Positions 6,535 to 9,918 of a stretch of 9,918 nucleotides of DNA are shown here, piece after piece (the first letter of the stretch is position 1; each line of letters opens with the position of its first letter). Under the pieces are notes generated by a model, which was not told the origin of the DNA, ran no database searches, and worked only from the letters and a program-made list of their open reading frames with translations. The position numbers and the translations under genes are program-made. The stretch covers positions 1-9,918 of the forward strand of contig JAISWC010000065.1 in the NCBI GenBank assembly GCA_031271245.1, read 5' to 3'. The stretch comes from Tannerella sp. Lineage in GTDB: Bacteria; Bacteroidota; Bacteroidia; Bacteroidales; Tannerellaceae.

Positions 6535-6574
6535 ATATCTCATGTGTTTTCGTGATATCTCATGAGTTTTCGCC
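6535..6574 (+). repeat. Tandem 20-bp repeat (two copies) in the convergent intergenic region
   Basis: ATATCTCATGTGTTTTCGTG (6535-6554) is followed directly by ATATCTCATGAGTTTTCGCC (6555-6574), 17 of 20 bases identical. A looser partial echo follows (TTTCGTGTGATTTTT, 6578-6592). The region lies between the 3' ends of the desulfurase and ModF-like genes (6424-6667) and is AT-rich. It also holds a 6-bp hairpin with a T loop (TTTGTC/GACAAA, 6459-6475) and a 5-bp one (CGTGT/ACACG, 6581-6598), both too weak to call terminators with confidence. Confidence 0.5.
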
Positions 6575-6667
6575 AAATTTCGTGTGATTTTTAACACGCA
6601 TCGGGTTTCTGATCGAATTTACGTACGTTCCCGGTCATTACATGTTATTTATTTCGCGCACCTTATG

Positions 6668-8110
6668 TCAGCCAGTCAGTTCGAAGCGGCGGTCGACGCA
6701 AGCAGGCAGTTCGTCGGGGCAGTGAGTAACATAAATCAAAGTTTTTCCCCTGCGGCTGCAAAAGGCGTCGATGATGCGGGTCACGCGGCGCCGGTTGGAA
6801 ACATCCAGTCCGTGCAGCGGTTCGTCGAGAATCAGCAGGTCGGGATTCTTCACGAAAGCCCTTGCCAGTAATACCAGGCGCTGTTCGCCGGACGAGAGTG
6901 TCAGGAAGGAACGGTCTTTTAGCGGCGCTATGCCGAAGAGTTGCATCCAGTCGAGGGCATGCCGTTTTTGTGCGTCGCTGCACCTGCGGAACAGGCCGGT
7001 CGAATCGAAAAAACCGGCGCAGACCATATCCGCGGCCGGGATATCTTCCATGCAGTACAGGTGCATCTCCGGAGAGACGTAGCCGATGCGCCGCTTGATG
7101 TCCCAGATGCTTTCACCCGTTCCGCGCCGGCGGTCGAAGAGGTATAGCGTCTGGGCATAGGATTGCGGATTGTCGGCATAAATCAGGCTTAGCAGCAGTG
7201 TCTTTCCGCTTCCGTTCGGCCCGCACAGCGCCCATTTCTCACCGTTTTTCACTTCCCAGCAAAGGTCTTTCAGGATGGTGCGTCCGGCATAGCGAACGTG
7301 CACCCGCTCCATCCGGAACGTAATCCGGTGCATGGCCGTCTTTTCTTCGCCGGAAGGCAGCGCGGCGGGTGCGTCGCCGGACGGAAACAGCCGCGTTTGC
7401 AGGGCGGTATCCGCCAGGAAGGCCGTCCGCGACAGCGGCGCAAGGAGCCGGCGGTCGCAAACCGGGAGCACATGGGTAATCATGTCCGGAATATCGGCGG
7501 GATCCGAGAGCAGGAGTATCACTTGCAGCCCTTTCAGATGCGCCAGCTGTGCCAGCATGTCTGTCAGTATCCGGCGCGAATCCCCGTCCAGGCCGATGAA
7601 CGGACTGTCCAGGAGGAGGATTTTCGGATTTGACAGCAGCGTGCGCAGGATCAGGAACTTGCGGAGTTCTCCGCTGGAAAGGTGGATGAGTTTCTTCGAC
7701 AGGGATTCGCGCATACGGAAGCGGGTATAAAGTTCTTCGCCCGTCCCGGTCGGGAAGCCGCCGGTCAGCAGTTCGGCCACCGTCGGCCACCCGTCGGTCT
7801 CCGTGGCGTGCCAGCGCTGCTGGTAATACGCATTCCGGCTGTCGGCAATGGAATGGATGTCTCTGAAGGCAATGCTCTTCACCCGTTCGGCGGTCTTGCC
7901 CCCGAAGTGGAACCGTACAGCGCCTTCCCTCAGCAGGTAACGGCCCTGCAGCAAACCGGCCAGCAGCGTCTTTCCGCTTCCGTTCGGGCCGATGACCGCC
8001 CACTGCTCGCCTTCCCGAAGATGCCACTCCGCCGGCTCGCGGAAACGTATGTCCGGCAACTGCGGCACCACCCGTTCGATACTGACGGTCAGGGGCGGCG
8101 GGCGATCCAT
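6668..8110 (-). CDS. ModF-like protein with two ABC ATPase domains
   Basis: This 480-residue cytoplasmic protein has two ATP-binding cassettes in tandem and no membrane segment, like E. coli ModF/PhrA, of similar length. Domain 1 has Walker A GPNGSGKT (41-48), signature LSSGE (144-148) and Walker B ILLLD (164-168). Domain 2 has GPNGSGKT (297-304), LSSGE (405-409), LLILDE (425-430) and a switch His463 in VTH. The block RRRGTGESIWDIKRRIGYVS (327-346) is characteristic of the ModF group. ModF is linked to molybdate uptake in E. coli, but no molybdate transporter or molybdopterin gene lies here and the true function is unclear. In domain 1 the catalytic Glu is Ser169 and the switch His appears to be Asp203, so one composite ATP site is probably hydrolysis-poor. 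The ATG starts 1 base after the stop of the kinase gene, suggesting translational coupling. It is the last gene of the nrnA operon. Confidence 0.87.
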   Translation of the reverse strand: MDRPPPLTVSIERVVPQLPDIRFREPAEWHLREGEQWAVIGPNGSGKTLLAGLLQGRYLLREGAVRFHFGGKTAERVKSIAFRDIHSIADSRNAYYQQRWHATETDGWPTVAELLTGGFPTGTGEELYTRFRMRESLSKKLIHLSSGELRKFLILRTLLSNPKILLLDSPFIGLDGDSRRILTDMLAQLAHLKGLQVILLLSDPADIPDMITHVLPVCDRRLLAPLSRTAFLADTALQTRLFPSGDAPAALPSGEEKTAMHRITFRMERVHVRYAGRTILKDLCWEVKNGEKWALCGPNGSGKTLLLSLIYADNPQSYAQTLYLFDRRRGTGESIWDIKRRIGYVSPEMHLYCMEDIPAADMVCAGFFDSTGLFRRCSDAQKRHALDWMQLFGIAPLKDRSFLTLSSGEQRLVLLARAFVKNPDLLILDEPLHGLDVSNRRRVTRIIDAFCSRRGKTLIYVTHCPDELPACVDRRFELTG

Positions 8111-8111
8111 A

Positions 8112-8507
8112 TCAGAAAAGAGCGATGATTTTGGGCAGGAAAATAATCAGCCCGACCGCTACGGCGGCAAGGGCGACAAGGAGTACCGCGCCGGCGGCAA
8201 AGTCCTTGACCCGTTTGATGTTTTCGCTGTATTCGGGCGAGACCGTGTCCGACAGCGCTTCGATAGAGGTGTTGAATGTTTCGGCAGCCATGACGCCGCC
8301 CGTCGCAAGCACAACCGCCATCCATTCGCCGGCGGAGATGCGGAAGCAGCATCCGGCCACCACCGTGCAGAGCGCAACCAGCAGGTGTATGCGCGCATTC
8401 TGTTCCTGACGCGCCACCCGGCAAAGGCCGCTCACGGCATAACCGAAACTCCTGACCAGGCGCTTGACGGAGATGCTTCCGGAGGTGTTTTTCCGTTTTA
8501 TTTCCAC
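8112..8507 (-). CDS. dgkA: Diacylglycerol/undecaprenol kinase, integral membrane
   Basis: The 131-residue inner-membrane protein belongs to the DgkA/UdpK family, which phosphorylates diacylglycerol or undecaprenol with ATP to recycle lipid carriers. The family block runs AETFNTSIEALSD (75-87) with Glu76, Asn79 and Glu83, followed by KDFAAGAVLL (101-110). Three hydrophobic segments are visible at about 41-56, 62-75 and 105-124, as expected for this compact trimer-forming enzyme. The reading frame starts with GTG at 8507, and no ATG is available before residue 63. The start lies within the last 10 bases of nrnA, preceded by the purine-rich AGAAGACGA, so it is probably coupled to nrnA translation. 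Whether lipid or undecaprenol is the substrate cannot be read from the sequence. Bacteroidota members are usually labelled diacylglycerol kinase. Confidence 0.9.
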   Translation of the reverse strand: MEIKRKNTSGSISVKRLVRSFGYAVSGLCRVARQEQNARIHLLVALCTVVAGCCFRISAGEWMAVVLATGGVMAAETFNTSIEALSDTVSPEYSENIKRVKDFAAGAVLLVALAAVAVGLIIFLPKIIALF

Positions 8508-9547
8508 TCGTCTTCTTGTGTTTTCCGGCAGGCCGGATTCAGTTCCTTCAATCCTTCTTCAAAGATGCGTACGGCTTCGTCCAGCGTACCGGCGTATTCG
8601 CCTCCCGCCGCATTCAGATGGCCTCCCCCCTGAAAACAGGCGGCAGCGAAGCGGTTGCACGGGAAATCTCCCTCCGAACGGAAGGAAACATTGATGCCGT
8701 CCGTGTTTTCGCGGATGAAGGCGACAAACCGAATCCATTCGATGCTCAGGGGCAGGTTGACAAAGCCTTCCACGTCTCCCGGCACATAGTTGAAGCGGTT
8801 CAGTTCGTTGAGTGACAGGGTGATCAGGGCTGTCTTTTCTTCCGGATAGACCTTCATTTTCTCGTGCAGCGCATAACCCATCAGCCGGAGCCGCGATTCG
8901 GAATAGACCTGATACACCTGCCGGTAGATTCGGTCCTTGTCGACGCCTGTTTTCAGCAGTTCCCGCACGATGAGGTAGAGGTCGGGGTCGTTGGAGCGAT
9001 AGGTAAAGGCGCCGGTATCGGTCATCATGCCGGTGTAGATACATTCGGCGGTTTCCCGGCTGATGGCGTCGGCGGCCTTCAGTGCGCAGAGCAGCCGGAA
9101 GATCATCTCGGAGGTGGACGACATTTCCGGATGCGAAATGACCAGTCTGCAAAAATTTGACGGGTTGGGATGGTGGTCGATCATGATCTTGCGGGCTGCG
9201 GCCGCTTCGACGGCCGGCGCCAGTTTGCCCATTCGCCTCGCCTCGTTGAAATCGAGGCAGAAAATCACGTCCGCTTCGCCGATCAGCCGCTCCGCATAGT
9301 CCGGATACCGCTCGTAAACGATGATGCTCCCCGCATCCGGCATCCATTTCAAAAAGACGGGAAAATCATTCGGCGCCACCACATTGACCGTGTTCCCCTG
9401 AGATATCAGGTAGTGATACAGTCCCAGCGATGCGCCGATTGCGTCGCCATCCGGAGAAACGTGCATGACTATCACAAAGTTTTCTCCTTTATCTAAATAA
9501 GTTTCAAGTTTCTGAACCTTTTTCTCGTCAAAGATTTTCGTAAGCAT
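8498..9547 (-). CDS. nrnA: DHH-family phosphoesterase NrnA (oligoribonuclease / pAp phosphatase)
   Basis: NrnA proteins degrade 2-5-mer nanoRNAs and dephosphorylate pAp, the by-product of sulfate assimilation. Numbered from ATG 9547 (349 residues), the DHH motifs are HVSPDGDAIG (29-38), DFNEARRMG (99-107), DHHPNP (124-129) and TDTGAF (176-181). These give the metal ligands His29, Asp33, Asp35, Asp99, His125 or His126 and Asp177. The C-terminal DHHA1 domain ends with GGGH (307-310) and AAGG (313-316), which bind substrate. Starts at 9556 (ATG) and 9568 (TTG) are in frame, but the predicted -7 promoter box covers 9566-9573, so TTG 9568 cannot be transcribed from it and ATG 9556 would be nearly leaderless. 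I prefer 9547. It heads a three-gene operon, overlapping dgkA by 10 bases. Confidence 0.92.
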   Translation of the reverse strand: MLTKIFDEKKVQKLETYLDKGENFVIVMHVSPDGDAIGASLGLYHYLISQGNTVNVVAPNDFPVFLKWMPDAGSIIVYERYPDYAERLIGEADVIFCLDFNEARRMGKLAPAVEAAAARKIMIDHHPNPSNFCRLVISHPEMSSTSEMIFRLLCALKAADAISRETAECIYTGMMTDTGAFTYRSNDPDLYLIVRELLKTGVDKDRIYRQVYQVYSESRLRLMGYALHEKMKVYPEEKTALITLSLNELNRFNYVPGDVEGFVNLPLSIEWIRFVAFIRENTDGINVSFRSEGDFPCNRFAAACFQGGGHLNAAGGEYAGTLDEAVRIFEEGLKELNPACRKTQEDEWK

Positions 9548-9565
9548 ACTTTCCATTTGTTCGGT

Positions 9566-9595
9566 CAAAGGTACAACTTTTTTTCAAAAATTCAA
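9566..9595 (-). promoter_or_regulatory. Predicted promoter of the nrnA-dgkA-ABC operon
   Basis: On the minus strand, TACCTTTG (9573 to 9566) is a perfect TAnnTTTG -7 element. It is preceded by 19 bases and then CTTG (9596-9593), a near match to the -33 TTTG. Transcription would begin near 9559-9561, just before the candidate start codons at 9556 and 9547, giving a very short leader. The same octamer is used by the sulfur operon promoter. Confidence 0.55.
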
Positions 9596-9609
9596 GAATC
9601 CGGAGGTGC

Positions 9610-9642
9610 AGACCCGACAGGTTTTGAAAACCTGTCAGGTCT
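9610..9642 (-). terminator. Long palindromic hairpin between typA and nrnA (terminator or REP-like element)
   Basis: AGACC (9610-9614) pairs with GGTCT (9638-9642), and GACAGGTTT (9616-9624) pairs with AAACCTGTC (9628-9636). The two stems are separated by one mismatch, C9615 against A9637, around a 3-base loop. It lies 25 bases past the typA stop and upstream of the nrnA promoter, which suits a typA terminator, though no T-run follows on the minus strand. The core CCTGACAGG/CCTGTCAGG-type palindrome resembles intergenic repeats I recall from Bacteroidota genomes, so it may instead be a dispersed element. Confidence 0.6.
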
Positions 9643-9666
9643 CGTCGCTTTCCCCGGAATCAATGT

Positions 9667-9918
9667 CTAAATCTCCGCAAGTTTGTTTTGCCTTTTTCTT
9701 TCCGTTTCGTCGAGGATGATTTTGCGCATTCGCATGGAGGCAGGCGTTATTTCCACGTATTCATCGATTTTGATGTATTCGAGGGCGTCTTCGAGGCTGA
9801 AAATCACGGGCGGCGCCAAAGCGATTTTTTCGTCCGATCCGGATGCCCGCATGTTGGTCAGTTTCTTCGATTTGGTCACATTTACCACCAAATCGCCTTC
9901 CTTGGTATGTTCGCCGAC
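9667..9918 (-). CDS. typA: C-terminal end of translational GTPase TypA/BipA (runs off the right edge)
   Basis: The last 83 codons of a minus-strand gene are open from base 9918 to the TAG at 9669-9667. The peptide contains VGEHTKEGDLVVNVTKSKKL (read across the edge) followed by TNMRASGSDEK, the conserved C-terminal domain block of TypA/BipA, and then FSLEDALEYIKIDEYVEITP and RMRKIILDETERKR, which close the protein in this family. TypA is a ribosome-associated elongation-factor-like GTPase involved in 50S assembly and in stress and cold growth. The GTPase domain lies outside the window. The internal TTG at 9891 is not a start, as the frame continues upstream with conserved sequence. Confidence 0.92.
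   Translation of the reverse strand, partial: VGEHTKEGDLVVNVTKSKKLTNMRASGSDEKIALAPPVIFSLEDALEYIKIDEYVEITPASMRMRKIILDETERKRQNKLAEI

Noticed and set aside
6307..6597. A 96-codon minus-strand frame with a hydrophobic patch, spanning the tandem repeat
   Set aside because: It overlaps the 3' end of the desulfurase gene antisense, and its N-terminal part is simply the translated 20-bp repeat.

Overview
The window looks like a chromosome segment from a member of the Bacteroidota, probably order Bacteroidales. Three intergenic regions carry the Bacteroidota-type promoter -7 element TAnnTTTG, Shine-Dalgarno sequences are weak, and the housekeeping genes (TypA, NrnA, DgkA, a ModF-like ATPase) have sequences that suit that phylum. 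Genes look moderately GC-rich by eye and intergenic DNA is clearly more AT-rich. Genus cannot be fixed from sequence alone.

Layout. The left edge (1-192, minus) is the start of an exported protein that runs out of the window. A gene-poor gap follows, then a monocistronic Tat-type exported TIM-barrel protein of the sugar phosphate isomerase/epimerase superfamily (687-1547), closed by a strong hairpin terminator. From 1858 to 6423 there is a tight five-gene plus-strand operon: cysteine synthase, a DsrE2-type protein, a TusA-type sulfur carrier, a 479-residue HK97-fold family 2 encapsulin shell protein with a cyclic-nucleotide-binding domain in its N-terminal half, and a group II (SufS-type) cysteine desulfurase with an extra acidic N-terminal segment of about 80 residues. 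The right third is on the minus strand. It holds the C-terminus of TypA/BipA at the window edge, a palindromic hairpin, then an overlapping or abutting operon of NrnA (DHH phosphoesterase), a diacylglycerol/undecaprenol kinase and a ModF-like double ABC ATPase, convergent with the desulfurase gene.

The system of interest is the 1858-6423 operon, a predicted protein nanocompartment for sulfur. By analogy with desulfurase-loaded family 2 encapsulins, the shell protein should assemble into an icosahedral cage around the desulfurase, recruited through its N-terminal extension. The desulfurase would turn cysteine into alanine plus persulfide or elemental sulfur. CysK could supply cysteine from sulfide, and DsrE2 and TusA would relay sulfane sulfur. 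The uncommon points are the cNMP-type domain paired with a desulfurase cargo, the non-canonical phosphate-binding cassette of that domain (the usual Arg is Ser), and DsrE2 and TusA genes built into the operon. A well-spaced promoter precedes it, with two 13-bp direct repeats exactly 20 bp apart just upstream, a candidate regulator site.

All assignments come from reading motifs and recalled family features. No database search or structure prediction was run.
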